DNA of 36,337 bases from DATAXP01 sp036272935 (GCA_036272935.1 DATAXP010000065.1:1-36337), one strand, 5' to 3'; counted from the stretch's first letter, positions 1-9,494 are shown. The notes: a model not told the origin generated them from the letters alone. Numbers and translations are program-made.

Positions 1-510
1 CTGCCCGAGGCGCAGCTCGACCGCTTTCTGCTGTACATCAAGCTCAACTATCCCAGCGGCTCGGACGAATGGGAGATCGCGCGGCGCGTGACCAGCGGCC
101 TGCTCGGCGAGCTTTCGCCGGTGGTGAGCGCTGCGGACATCGTTACGTTTCAAAAGCTCGTGACCAACGTGCCGGTGAGCGACCAGGTGCTGGGCTATGC
201 ATGGACGCTGGTGCGCGCCAGCCGGCCGGGAACGCCCGAGGCGCCAGACTTTGTGAACCGCTGGGTGAGCTGGGGAGCCGGGCCGCGCGGCCTGCTCACC
301 CTCATCTCGTGCGCCAAGGCGCGGGCGGTGTTGTACGGCCGGTATCATCCGTCGCTGTCGGACATCCAGGCGATGGCCAAGCCGGCGCTGCGCCACCGCA
401 TCGCCACCAACTACGCGGCCCAGGCGGCGGGCGTGGGGACCGAACAGGTGATCGAACTGCTGCTGAAATCGCTTCCCGCCGACCGCGTGTACGAGCGGCC
501 GTCGGCATGA
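1..510 (+). CDS. MoxR-family AAA+ ATPase, C-terminal part (5' end outside window)
   Basis: Reading frame 1 is open from the first base to a TGA at 508-510, giving 169 residues. It opens with LPEAQLDRF, the conserved sensor/arginine-finger segment of MoxR ATPases, followed by the helical lid domain (for example the WVSWGAGPRG and CAKARA segments at about residues 80-105). The Walker A and B motifs lie upstream of the window. MoxR proteins are cytoplasmic AAA+ chaperones that usually work with DUF58 and von Willebrand-factor-A proteins. No DUF58 gene follows here; the next gene is a chorismate mutase 58 bases downstream, so any partner must lie upstream or elsewhere. The family assignment is firm; the substrate is unknown. 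Confidence 0.93.
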   Translation: MPEAQLDRFLLYIKLNYPSGSDEWEIARRVTSGLLGELSPVVSAADIVTFQKLVTNVPVSDQVLGYAWTLVRASRPGTPEAPDFVNRWVSWGAGPRGLLTLISCAKARAVLYGRYHPSLSDIQAMAKPALRHRIATNYAAQAAGVGTEQVIELLLKSLPADRVYERPSA

Positions 511-568
511 CGCGGAGCGCGCGAGTCGTTATGCTAAAACGATTCGCGATCACGGGGAGATTCGAGCA

Positions 569-994
569 ATGTTTTGCCGGGGAGTGCGCGGGGCGACGAC
601 CGCCGAGGCCGACACACGCGAGGAGATTCTCTCGGCCACGCGGCAACTGCTGGCGCTGATGATCCGGCAAAACGGCATCCATCCGCACGACATCGGCAGC
701 GCGGTCTTCTCGACGACCTGCGACTTGAATGCCGAGTTCCCGGCCTTGGCTGCCCGGCAGCTCGGCTGGCTCGAGGTGCCGATGCTCTGCACGCACGAGC
801 TCGACGTGCCGGGCTCGCTGCGCCGCTGCATCCGCGTGCTGCTGAACTGGAACACCGAGAAGAACCAGCAGGAGATCACGCACGTCTACATCAAGGGAGC
901 GCAAAAGCTGCGCCCCGACCTCTCGAAACTTCCCCCGGTCGACTGGCAGGAACTCGAAGCGTGGATCGAAGCGGAATTGGCGAAGACAACCTGA
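569..994 (+). CDS. aroH: Chorismate mutase, AroH class
   Basis: This 141-aa cytoplasmic enzyme should convert chorismate to prephenate in phenylalanine/tyrosine synthesis. It belongs to the monofunctional AroH (Bacillus subtilis) type. The active-site residues known from B. subtilis are all recognisable at nearly the same numbers: Arg7 in RGVRGATT, Cys74 and Glu77 in MLCTHELD, Arg89 in CIRVL, Tyr107 in THVYIKGA and Arg115 in LRPDL. The ATG at 569 has a GGGGAGA Shine-Dalgarno-like stretch about 10 bases upstream, and starting there puts the catalytic Arg at position 7 as in B. subtilis. The protein has about 15 more C-terminal residues than the Bacillus enzyme. The next gene probably starts inside its 3' end, suggesting coupling. 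Confidence 0.93.
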   Translation: MFCRGVRGATTAEADTREEILSATRQLLALMIRQNGIHPHDIGSAVFSTTCDLNAEFPALAARQLGWLEVPMLCTHELDVPGSLRRCIRVLLNWNTEKNQQEITHVYIKGAQKLRPDLSKLPPVDWQELEAWIEAELAKTT

Positions 995-2499
995 ACATCT
1001 GGTCCGAGCTTGCCGCTTCGCCGTTCTACAGCGCCGACATGGCGCCGACACGCCCCGCGGAGCGCCGCTGGAGCACCAAAGACATCGCCGTGCTGTGGGT
1101 GTCGATGTCGGCGTGCATCCCGACCTACATGCTCGCCTCGTCGATGATTGCCGAGGGGATGAATTGGTGGGAGGCGGTGCTCACCATCTTCCTGGGCAAC
1201 GCGATCGTGCTGGTGCCGATGGTGATGAACGCCCACGCCGGCACGAAGTACGGCATCTCGTTTCCGGTGTATTGCCGGGCGGCATTCGGCATCGTGGGGG
1301 CGAACGTGCCGGCGCTGTTGCGAGCACTGGTGGCCTGTGGATGGTTCGGCATCCAGTGCTGGATCGGCGGCGGGGCGATCTACACGATCCTCGCCGTGTA
1401 TCTGCCGGCGTGGCGCGACGCTCCACTGCTGCCGGCGCTGGGGATCAACGCCGCGCAGTTGGGTTGCTTCGCACTCTTTTGGGCGATCAACATGGGGGTG
1501 ATCTACCGCGGCATCGAATCGATCCGGCTGCTGCTGAACATCAAGGCGCCGCTGCTGATCGGCTTGGGGCTGGCGCTGTTGGCCTGGGCCTACCAGGCGG
1601 CGGGCGGGTTCGGCGAGATGCTGGGGCAACCGTCGCAATTCGAGCCTGGTGGAGCGAGGGCCGGGCAGTTCTGGAACTTCTTCTTTCCGGCGCTGACGGC
1701 GAACATCGGTTTCTGGGCGACGCTTTCGCTGAACATTCCCGATTTCAGCCGCTACGTGCGCACGCAGCGGGAACAAATCGTCGGCCAGGCGGTGGGCCTG
1801 CCAACGACCATGGCCTTGTACTCGTTCATCGGCGTGGCGGTCACGAGTGCGGCGGTGGTCATCTACCCCGATGCCGACCCCGAGACGTTGTGGGATCCGG
1901 TCGTGCTGCTGTCGAAGTTCCGCAATCCGCTGGTGCTGGCCGTGGCGATGGTATCGCTGTGCCTGGCAACCTTGGCCACGAACATTGCCGCGAACGTTGT
2001 CAGCCCGGCGAACGACTTCGCGCACCTGTGGCCGCAGCGGATCTCGTTTCGCACCGGCGGGTTCGTCACGGGGATCATCGGCGTGCTGATCCAACCGTGG
2101 AAGCTGATCGCGGACCCCAGCGGGTTCATCTTCCGCTGGCTGGTGGCGTACTCGGCGCTGCTGGGCGCGGTCGGCGGCGTGCTGATCGCCGATTACTTTC
2201 TGATCCGACGCACGCGACTCGATCTGGCCGGGCTGTACCTGAAGGACGGCCCTTATTGGTACCGCGGCGGCGTGAACCCACGGGCGCTGGTGGCCCTGAC
2301 ATGCGGCATCGCCCCGTGCATTCCCGGTTTTCTGGGCACCGTCGGCTGGGCGGAGGTATCGACCTTGTGGATCGACCTGTACCACTACGCCTGGTTCATC
2401 AGCTTCGGCGTCTCGCTGGCGGTGTACGTGGCGCTGATGGTCGCCACGCGCAACACAAGTCCTTCCCCCACGGGGGAAAGGTGGCCGAAGGCCGGATGA
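961..2499 (+). CDS. NCS1-family nucleobase:cation symporter (cytosine/allantoin permease type)
   Basis: This polytopic inner-membrane protein (512 aa from GTG 961) has about 12 hydrophobic segments. It carries NCS1 signatures: a DMAPTRPAERRW segment near the N-terminus, PTYMLASSMIAEGM, NAHAGTKYGI, LRALVACGWFGIQ in the TM3 region, NIPDFSRYVR, and SPANDFAHLWP. NCS1 proteins take up purines, pyrimidines, allantoin, hydantoins or thiamine with H+ or Na+; the substrate cannot be read from sequence. Start choice: the first ATG is at 1039, but the family motif begins a few residues before it (PFYSADMAP). An upstream GTG (961) or CTG (991), overlapping or abutting aroH, is therefore more likely. The last ~14 residues (from about NTSPSPTG) are translated from a REP-like palindrome, so the ancestral stop was probably earlier or has been lost. 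Confidence 0.85.
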   Translation: MDRSGIGEDNLNIWSELAASPFYSADMAPTRPAERRWSTKDIAVLWVSMSACIPTYMLASSMIAEGMNWWEAVLTIFLGNAIVLVPMVMNAHAGTKYGISFPVYCRAAFGIVGANVPALLRALVACGWFGIQCWIGGGAIYTILAVYLPAWRDAPLLPALGINAAQLGCFALFWAINMGVIYRGIESIRLLLNIKAPLLIGLGLALLAWAYQAAGGFGEMLGQPSQFEPGGARAGQFWNFFFPALTANIGFWATLSLNIPDFSRYVRTQREQIVGQAVGLPTTMALYSFIGVAVTSAAVVIYPDADPETLWDPVVLLSKFRNPLVLAVAMVSLCLATLATNIAANVVSPANDFAHLWPQRISFRTGGFVTGIIGVLIQPWKLIADPSGFIFRWLVAYSALLGAVGGVLIADYFLIRRTRLDLAGLYLKDGPYWYRGGVNPRALVALTCGIAPCIPGFLGTVGWAEVSTLWIDLYHYAWFISFGVSLAVYVALMVATRNTSPSPTGERWPKAG

Positions 2500-2640
2500 G
2501 GGCGAAGGACACGCGAGCCATCGCAAGCCAAGCATCCCGGATGCAGCTCACCGTCGGGCGCGCTCGCTCAATCATCGAGCGATTTCACTTCGCCCTCACC
2601 CGCCGCTGCGCGGCGACCTCTCCCCGAGAGGGAGAGGATT
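2460..2640. repeat. REP-like palindrome pair 1 (inverted, BIME-like)
   Basis: Two related palindromic units face each other. The first (2460-2508) has a CCTTCCCCC/GGGGGAAAGG stem, then GGCCGAAGGCC, then a GGATGAGGG tail. The second (about 2594-2640) is in the opposite orientation: CGCCCTCACC tail, CGCCGCTGCGCGGCG stem, then a CCTCTCCCC/GGGAGAGG stem. About 85 bases separate them. The same two units, in swapped order, occur at 7001-7128. This inverted-pair arrangement is that of bacterial BIMEs. It lies between convergent genes (transporter + and aceF -), where it may act as a bidirectional mRNA end; that role is inferred. Confidence 0.75.
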
Positions 2641-4008
2641 TTACTGCGCCAGCAGCAATCTTCCCGGTACCTGCAAGTAGTTTTTCACGTCGTTAAGGAA
2701 CCGGGCGGCGGTGGCGCCGTCGATCAGGCGGTGGTCGTACGATAGGCTCAGCGGCATCATTAGCCGCGGCTCGATGCGGTCGTCGATCACCACTGGCAGC
2801 TTGCGGCTGCGGCCCAGCAGTAAGATCGCCACCTGCGGCGGATTGATGATCGGCGTCGAGTAGATGCCACCGACGGCCCCCATGTTGCTGATCGTGAACG
2901 TGCCACCAATCTGGTCGTCGGGCGCGAATTTGAAGTCGCGCGCCTTGGTCGCCACTTCCGACAAGGCTTGGGCAAGCTGCGGGATGCTCATCCGGTCGAC
3001 GTTGCGCACCACGGGGACCACCAGGCCGCGCTTCGTGTCGACCGCCACGCCCAGGTTGACGTAGCCGTGGTACACGATCTCGTCGCGCTCGGTGTCGAGC
3101 GAGGCGTTCATCAAGGCGTGTTCCTTTTGCCGCAGGGCCTGGGCCACCGCCTTCATCACGAACGGCATCATCGTCAGCTTGACGTCGCTGTCGGCGTAGT
3201 CGGCCTGGCTTTGCTTGCGAATCCGCTCGAGGTCGGTGATATCGGCCTCGTCGAAGTTGGTGACGTGCGGAATGCTGGTCGATGAGGCGACCATGTTGGC
3301 AGCGATCGTCTTGCGAACACGGCTGAGCGCGGATCGAACGACGGTGCCCCATTTGTCGCTCGATTCGGCTCCTTCGGGCAGATGGGTTTGCTGTTCGGCA
3401 GTGATGGCGGCCGACGATGAACCAGCGGAGTTGCGCACCGTGGCGACCACGTCTTCGCGGGTGATGCGCCCGCCGGTTCCCGTGCCGCGCACACGGTTGA
3501 TATCGACCCCCAGCTCACGCGCCAGCCGGCGCGTCGATGGCCCCGCCGCGGCGGCTGCAGCGCCGACCGGCTCGGGCTCGGATTCTTTCGGGGGAGCGGC
3601 CTTGGGTGCGCCTCCGTTGCTCGAACTCCTTTGGACCGGCGCGGCCGGGGCCGGCGCGGGCTTGCTCGGTGGCTCGGCAGCGGGCTTGGCTGCGGCCGGT
3701 TCAGGTGCCTTTGCGGGCGCGGCTGCCGGCGCAGCGGGCTTCGCCGCCGGTGCAGCCGTGGCGGCTCCGCTCGACGCTTCGACCGTCACCAGCGTGCCGC
3801 CGACCGGAACGCTTTGGCCGACTTGCACGTGGACCTTCGTCACTTTGCCGCCATGGGGACACGGAATCTCGACGGTGGCCTTGCCGGTTTCGACTTCGAC
3901 CACCGGGTCGTTCGCCTTGATCTCGTCCCCTTCTTTCACCAGGACGTTCACCACGTCGCCCGCATCGATATTCTCGCCCAGGTTGGGAAGCTTGAAATCC
4001 ACAGCCAT
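2641..4008 (-). CDS. aceF: Pyruvate dehydrogenase E2, dihydrolipoyl acetyltransferase
   Basis: This 455-aa protein transfers acetyl groups from E1 to CoA and forms the core of the pyruvate dehydrogenase complex. Three domains are visible: a single N-terminal lipoyl domain with the lipoylated Lys43 in ETGKATVEIP; a long Ala/Pro-rich linker (about residues 80-150); and a peripheral-subunit-binding domain at about 158-190 (STRRLARELGVDINRVRGTG). The catalytic domain ends with the family motif DHRLIDG (His426, Asp430). One lipoyl domain, rather than the three of E. coli, is common outside Enterobacteria. The ATG at 4008 is preferred because the lipoyl domain begins at once (MAVDFKLPNLGE) and a GGAG sequence lies about 10 bases upstream. 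It sits 62 bases downstream of aceE, so an aceEF operon is inferred. Confidence 0.96.
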   Translation of the reverse strand: MAVDFKLPNLGENIDAGDVVNVLVKEGDEIKANDPVVEVETGKATVEIPCPHGGKVTKVHVQVGQSVPVGGTLVTVEASSGAATAAPAAKPAAPAAAPAKAPEPAAAKPAAEPPSKPAPAPAAPVQRSSSNGGAPKAAPPKESEPEPVGAAAAAAGPSTRRLARELGVDINRVRGTGTGGRITREDVVATVRNSAGSSSAAITAEQQTHLPEGAESSDKWGTVVRSALSRVRKTIAANMVASSTSIPHVTNFDEADITDLERIRKQSQADYADSDVKLTMMPFVMKAVAQALRQKEHALMNASLDTERDEIVYHGYVNLGVAVDTKRGLVVPVVRNVDRMSIPQLAQALSEVATKARDFKFAPDDQIGGTFTISNMGAVGGIYSTPIINPPQVAILLLGRSRKLPVVIDDRIEPRLMMPLSLSYDHRLIDGATAARFLNDVKNYLQVPGRLLLAQ

Positions 4009-4040
4009 GCCAAGGCTCTCCAGTGTTGACACGTTTAACA

Positions 4041-4059
4041 CCCCGGCGGCTCGCCGGGG
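4041..4059 (-). promoter_or_regulatory. Stem-loop between aceE and aceF
   Basis: A perfect 8-bp GC-only stem (CCCCGGCG / CGCCGGGG) with a 3-base loop lies in the 62-base gap between the aceE stop and the aceF start, upstream of the aceF ribosome-binding site. No U-run follows it, so it is unlikely to be a full terminator. It could be a partial terminator, an RNA-processing site or an mRNA-stability element that tunes the E1:E2 ratio. Only the stem is seen; the function is inferred. Confidence 0.5.
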
Positions 4060-4070
4060 GCTAACGAAGA

Positions 4071-6758
4071 TCATGCGATGTACGGGTCGATCTTTTCCGG
4101 GTCGATGCCCAGGGCGCCGACCGCTTCGGCGACGTGCTGCTTTTGGAACTTGCCGCGATCGGCCAACTGCCCGAGCGCCGCCACCGCGATGCACTCGGCG
4201 TCGACCTCGAAGTGCCGCCGCAGGTTCTCGCGCAGGTCGCTGCGTCCCAGGCCGTCGGTGCCCAAGGCGTACAGCCCGCCGGGAATCCAAGGATCGATCT
4301 GCTCGGCGACCAGCCGCACATTGTCGCTGCTGGCGATGAACGGTCCCTCAACGCCGTCGAGCGCCGTTTCGAGGTAGCTGCGGTGCGGTTTCTCCGTCGG
4401 GTGCAGCATGTTCCAGCGCTGGCAGGCCTGCGCGTCGCGGCGCAGCTCCTTGTAACTGGTCACGCTCCACACGTCGCTGGAGACATGGTACTTCTCGGCC
4501 AGAATCTTCTGTGCCCGCAGCGCCTCGCGCAGGATCGCGCCTGAGCCGAACAACTGCACGCGCGGCGCACCAGCGCCGGCATCGAGCGAGTTAAGCCGGT
4601 ACATGCCGCGCACAATGCCGTCCTCGGCCCCTTCGGGCATTGCCGGCATCTGGTAGTTTTCGTTGTGCAAGGTGATGTAGTACATCACCTCGTGCCCCTG
4701 TTCGTACATCTTCCGCAAGCCGTCCATCACGACGACGGCCGTCTCGTAGGCGTAGGCAGGATCGTAGGCCCGCACGGTCGGGAAGGCGGTGGCGAATAGG
4801 TGGCTGTGGCCGTCCTGGTGTTGCAGCCCCTCGCCGTTGAGCGTGGTGCGCCCCGCGGTGCCGCCCAACAAGAAGCCCTTGCAGCGCATGTCCTGGGCGG
4901 CCCAGATCAGGTCGCCGATGCGCTGGAAGCCGAACATCGAATAGTAGATGAAGAACGGCATCATGTTGATGCCGTGCGTGCTGTAGGCGGTGCCGGCGGC
5001 GATGAACGACGACATCGACCCGGCCTCGGTGATTCCCTCTTCGAGAATCTGCCCGTCCTTCGCCTCGCGGTAGTACAGGAAGTTCTCGCTGTCGACCGGC
5101 TCGTACAACTGGCCGGTGTGGGCGTAAATGCCACACTGCCGAAACAGCGCTTCCATGCCGAAGGTGCGCGATTCGTCGGGCACGATCGGTACGATCAGCT
5201 TGCCGATCGTCTTGTTCTTCAGCAGCCGGCCGAAGTGCTTAACGAACGCCATCGTGGTCGACACCTGGCGATCGCCGCTGCTGGTGAGCGAATCGCCGAA
5301 CTCTTCCAGCGGCGGAATCTGCGTGGTCGGCGCGGTGGTGTGACGCTTCGGCAGCGAGCCGCCAAGTTCCTCGCGCCGCGCACGCAGGTACTGCATTTCG
5401 GCGCTGTCTTCGGGCGGCTTGTAGAACGGCGCCTTGGCCACGTCGTCGTCGGAGATCGGAATGTTGAACCGCGTGCGGAACTCGCGCAGCTCGGCCTCGT
5501 TCACTTTCTTTTGATTGTGCGTGGTGTTGCGACCCTCGCCCGCCTCGCCGAGGCCGTAGCCCTTGATGGTATGGGCGAGAATGACCGTCGGCCGGCCGTT
5601 TTTGTTCTCGGTGGCGAACTTGTACGCCGCGTACACTTTTTCGGGGTCGTGGCCGCCGCGGCGCAGCGATCGCAGCTTTTCGTCCGACAGGTGGCTGACA
5701 AGCTCGAGCAGCTCGGGGTCCTTGCCGAAGAAGTGCTCGCGGATGTAGCTGCCGGGCATGACGGTGTACTTCTGGTACTCGCCGTCGACCACTTCGCCCA
5801 TCCGCTCGACGAGCAGGCCGGACTTGTCTTTCTCGAGCAGCGCGTCCCAATCGTCGCCCCAAATCACCTTCACCACGTTCCACCCCGCGCCGCGGAACGC
5901 GCCTTCCAATTCCTGGATGATCTTGCCGTTGCCGCGCACCGGGCCATCGAGCCGTTGCAGGTTGCAGTTGATGACGAAGATCAGGTTGTCGAGCTTCTCG
6001 CGGCTGGCCAGGGTGATGGCGCCGAGCGTCTCGGGCTCGTCGCACTCGCCGTCGCCCAGGAATGCCCAGACATGCTGCCCGCTGGTGTCCTTGATGCCGC
6101 GGTCGCTGAGGTACTTGTTGAACCGCGCCTGGTAGATGGCCATGATCGGCCCTAGGCCCATCGACACCGTGGGATACTCCCAGAAGTCGGGCATCAGCCA
6201 CGGATGCGGATAGCTGCTCAACCCGCCCCCCTTGGCCAGTTCCTGGCGGAAGTTGCACAGGTTCTGCTCGGTGAGCCGGCCCTCGAGGAAGGCCCGGGCG
6301 TAAATGCCCGGCGAGGCGTGGCCTTGGAAGTAAACCTGATCGCCCGAGTAGTCGTCTCCCTTGCCGTGGAAGAAATGGTTGAAGGCGACTTCATACAATG
6401 TGGCCGCCGAGGCGAACGTGCTGATGTGCCCGCCGATGCCGTCGTGGGCCTTGTTGGCGCGCGTGACCATGGCCATCGCGTTCCAGCGGATGATGCTCTT
6501 GATGCGCCGCTCGATCTCGCGATTGCCGGGAAACACCGGCTGCTGGCTCGGCGGGATCGTGTTCACGTACGGCGTGTTGATCGAGAATGGCAGCTCGACC
6601 CCTTGGCGGAACGCGGCCTCGTCGAGCACACTCAGCAGGTAGCGCACCCGCTCGGGCCCCTTAGCTTGCAGCACGTACTGCAAGCTTTCGAGCCATTCCT
6701 TGGTTTCGGACGGATCGGCATCGCCTGTAACTGGTTGAACGGTGTCGACATGCGCCAT
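4071..6758 (-). CDS. aceE: Pyruvate dehydrogenase E1 component, homodimeric type
   Basis: This 895-aa enzyme performs the thiamine-diphosphate-dependent decarboxylation of pyruvate and reductive acetylation of the E2 lipoyl group. It matches the single-chain AceE type (E. coli length about 887), not the split alpha/beta type. Visible marks are the N-terminal E2-contacting helices, HDGIGGHISTF, the TPP-binding motif beginning GDGECDEPETLG at about residue 234 and ending near NCNLQRLDG, and the transketolase-like central domain with GRTTLNGEGLQHQDGHS. The ATG at 6758 is chosen over the upstream in-frame start at 6839 because an AAGGAGA Shine-Dalgarno sequence lies 9 bases before it and homology begins shortly after. 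It is first in an operon with aceF; no lipoamide dehydrogenase (E3) gene lies in the window. Confidence 0.97.
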   Translation of the reverse strand: MAHVDTVQPVTGDADPSETKEWLESLQYVLQAKGPERVRYLLSVLDEAAFRQGVELPFSINTPYVNTIPPSQQPVFPGNREIERRIKSIIRWNAMAMVTRANKAHDGIGGHISTFASAATLYEVAFNHFFHGKGDDYSGDQVYFQGHASPGIYARAFLEGRLTEQNLCNFRQELAKGGGLSSYPHPWLMPDFWEYPTVSMGLGPIMAIYQARFNKYLSDRGIKDTSGQHVWAFLGDGECDEPETLGAITLASREKLDNLIFVINCNLQRLDGPVRGNGKIIQELEGAFRGAGWNVVKVIWGDDWDALLEKDKSGLLVERMGEVVDGEYQKYTVMPGSYIREHFFGKDPELLELVSHLSDEKLRSLRRGGHDPEKVYAAYKFATENKNGRPTVILAHTIKGYGLGEAGEGRNTTHNQKKVNEAELREFRTRFNIPISDDDVAKAPFYKPPEDSAEMQYLRARREELGGSLPKRHTTAPTTQIPPLEEFGDSLTSSGDRQVSTTMAFVKHFGRLLKNKTIGKLIVPIVPDESRTFGMEALFRQCGIYAHTGQLYEPVDSENFLYYREAKDGQILEEGITEAGSMSSFIAAGTAYSTHGINMMPFFIYYSMFGFQRIGDLIWAAQDMRCKGFLLGGTAGRTTLNGEGLQHQDGHSHLFATAFPTVRAYDPAYAYETAVVVMDGLRKMYEQGHEVMYYITLHNENYQMPAMPEGAEDGIVRGMYRLNSLDAGAGAPRVQLFGSGAILREALRAQKILAEKYHVSSDVWSVTSYKELRRDAQACQRWNMLHPTEKPHRSYLETALDGVEGPFIASSDNVRLVAEQIDPWIPGGLYALGTDGLGRSDLRENLRRHFEVDAECIAVAALGQLADRGKFQKQHVAEAVGALGIDPEKIDPYIA

Positions 6759-7000
6759 GAGGCGGTCTCTCCTTGCGGATAGCTTCGGGACCAGCGGCAG
6801 GCCCTGCCAAATGTAACTTCGGTGAGCGCACCGCCACACTCACCGCCTTGGGGCCAGAGTACCTATTATCCCGCCGGGTACCCCGTCCGTAAAGATCATA
6901 CGATCGGACGCGCAGCCCTGAAATCTTAAGCCGCCCGAGGGCTTCGCGGTTTCGTAATGTTGGTGTCGAAAATCCACCGCGAGGCGTGTTCCCATCGAAC
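6759..7000. other. aceE leader region without a gene
   Basis: This non-coding stretch lies upstream of aceE (minus strand). It holds the AAGGAGA ribosome-binding site just outside the aceE start and a partial inverted repeat around 6858-6884 (GTACC ... GGGTACC). No convincing protein-coding frame or sigma-70 promoter can be called. It is bounded on the far side by the second REP-like pair. Confidence 0.5.
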
Positions 7001-7128
7001 CCCTCTCCCTTTGGGAGAGGGTGGCCGCCTTCGCGGCGGCCGGGTGAGGGTGAAGCGGGTACTCGGCATCCGTGCCGCTTCTCCCTCATCCGGCCTTCGG
7101 CCACCTTCTCCCGGTGGGAGAAGGGTGT
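7001..7128. repeat. REP-like palindrome pair 2 (inverted, BIME-like)
   Basis: The pair starts with CCCTCTCCC...GGGAGAGGG, then a GGCCGCC/GGCGGCC stem and a GGGTGAGGGTGAAG tail. After about 25 bases comes the oppositely oriented unit (CTCCCTCATCCGGCC, TTCTCCC...GGGAGAAGG). The two units correspond to the two at 2460-2640 in inverted order, showing that the family is dispersed. Each unit has two stems and a conserved G-rich tail, and the tails face inward. It separates the aceEF operon leader from the degenerate island at 7146-7838. Confidence 0.75.
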
Positions 7129-7145
7129 TTTCGGCGCTGTGACGT

Positions 7146-7168
7146 TACTCATCCGTCACGCAGCCGAG
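7146..7168. repeat. 23-bp direct repeat, copy 1 (duplicate of the ilvD 3' end)
   Basis: TACTCATCCGTCACGCAGCC plus GAG is identical to 7816-7838, where on the minus strand it encodes the last residues and stop of IlvD (LGCVTDE, stop). Here the copy follows a truncated DUF2283 fragment. Two identical copies 670 bases apart flank the degenerate island, like the att repeats left by integration into the 3' end of a gene. Confidence 0.8.
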
Positions 7169-7269
7169 TCGAGGATCACACCGGGCTTGTCCTCGTCGCT
7201 TTCGGCGACCGGCCCGGGCCGGAACTCAAGCGTCAACGTGTCCGTCTTCGCGTCGTAGATCGCTTTCAT
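7156..7269 (-). pseudogene. DUF2283-like protein, truncated
   Basis: The minus-strand frame from ATG 7269 reads MKAIYDAKTDTLTLEFRPG, then PVAESDEDKPGVILDSAA and a stop (37 aa). This matches, from memory, the beginning of DUF2283 proteins (small, about 55-70 aa, often beside DUF4258 proteins in toxin-antitoxin-like pairs). In intact members the GVILD segment continues with a further ~25 residues. Here the frame runs straight into the ilvD-tail repeat and stops, so the 3' end has been replaced. A weak GGAGCGGGGC stretch upstream may be its ribosome-binding site. It is probably non-functional. The frame is open upstream as well, joining the DUF4258-like remnant. Confidence 0.6.
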
Positions 7270-7564
7270 GGCCCCGCTCCGGTATTTTTCGAGATTGCTC
7301 GTTCGATACGCCGTCACGATTGCGAACGGATCGCGATCGACGCCGACCACGATCCGCAACAGGTGACTGAGGACGCCGGACGGCTCATCGATCGGACTTA
7401 GAGCCACCGTCGCCACGACGTTTGCGCTGGCTAACATCATGGCGGACGTGTCGGCGTTCGCTGGCCGACGTACGAACCTCGCTTGGCTCATCGCTTTTGC
7501 GAAAACGATTGGGCTTCGCACGCCGATAGTCGAACTCGTATTCGGTTCGCAAGCCGTCGGTCAT
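7270..7564 (-). pseudogene. Degenerate toxin-antitoxin-like remnants (antitoxin N-terminus + DUF4258-like C-terminus)
   Basis: From ATG 7564 on the minus strand one frame reads MTDGLRTEYEFDYRRAKPNRF, resembling the start of small antitoxins with an EYDFDYSKAKPNRF-type opening. Removing one T from the T4 run near 7502-7505 would let it continue into the next frame as ...FAKAMSQ. That second frame later gives HLLRIVVGVDRDPFAIVTAYRTSNLEKY, which resembles the C-terminus of DUF4258 toxins-like proteins, just before the DUF2283 fragment. Two half-genes thus appear fused by deletion and shifted out of frame. Family names are recalled by pattern, not searched; the decayed state is well supported by the broken frames. 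Confidence 0.45.
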
Positions 7565-7680
7565 TCGCCACCTTGAGGCGTTCGATTGGTTCACCGATCG
7601 GGAGCGCGAAGCTCCTGCTGAGCATCTTGTCGGTAACGGCTCGGCGGGAGCCTCGGCCTCCCGGATCGCGGTGTGCCTTT

Positions 7681-7805
7681 AGAGCCTATCCGAAAACCGC
7701 GTGGGGCAGGCATTCTTGCCTGCCTTCGGCGACCCTTTTTCTCGGCAGACAAGAATGTCTGCCCCACGCGAAACCCCTTGGTGTGGCGGTTTTCGGATAG
7801 GCTCT
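7681..7805. mobile_element. 125-bp nested palindromic element (MITE-like)
   Basis: Perfect 20-bp terminal inverted repeats (AGAGCCTATCCGAAAACCGC at 7681-7700 and its complement at 7786-7805) enclose a second palindromic element. The inner one (7699-7769) has 20-base arms with one mismatch (GCGTGGGGCAGGCATTCTTG). Each inner arm is itself a hairpin with an 8-bp stem (7705-7724 and 7744-7763). There is no coding capacity. It ends 10 bases before the ilvD stop codon. Terminal inverted repeats without a transposase define a MITE-like element; the inner GTGGGGCAG palindrome looks like a separate repeat family inserted into, or captured by, the outer one. No clear target-site duplication is visible. 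Confidence 0.75.
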
Positions 7806-7814
7806 TAGTCATCG

Positions 7815-9494
<1,680 letters not shown>

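Noticed and set aside
574..1038. Upstream extension of the NCS1 transporter frame to 574
   Set aside because: This part overlaps the chorismate mutase gene in another frame and encodes an Arg/His-rich sequence with no transporter character; the real start is in 961-1039.
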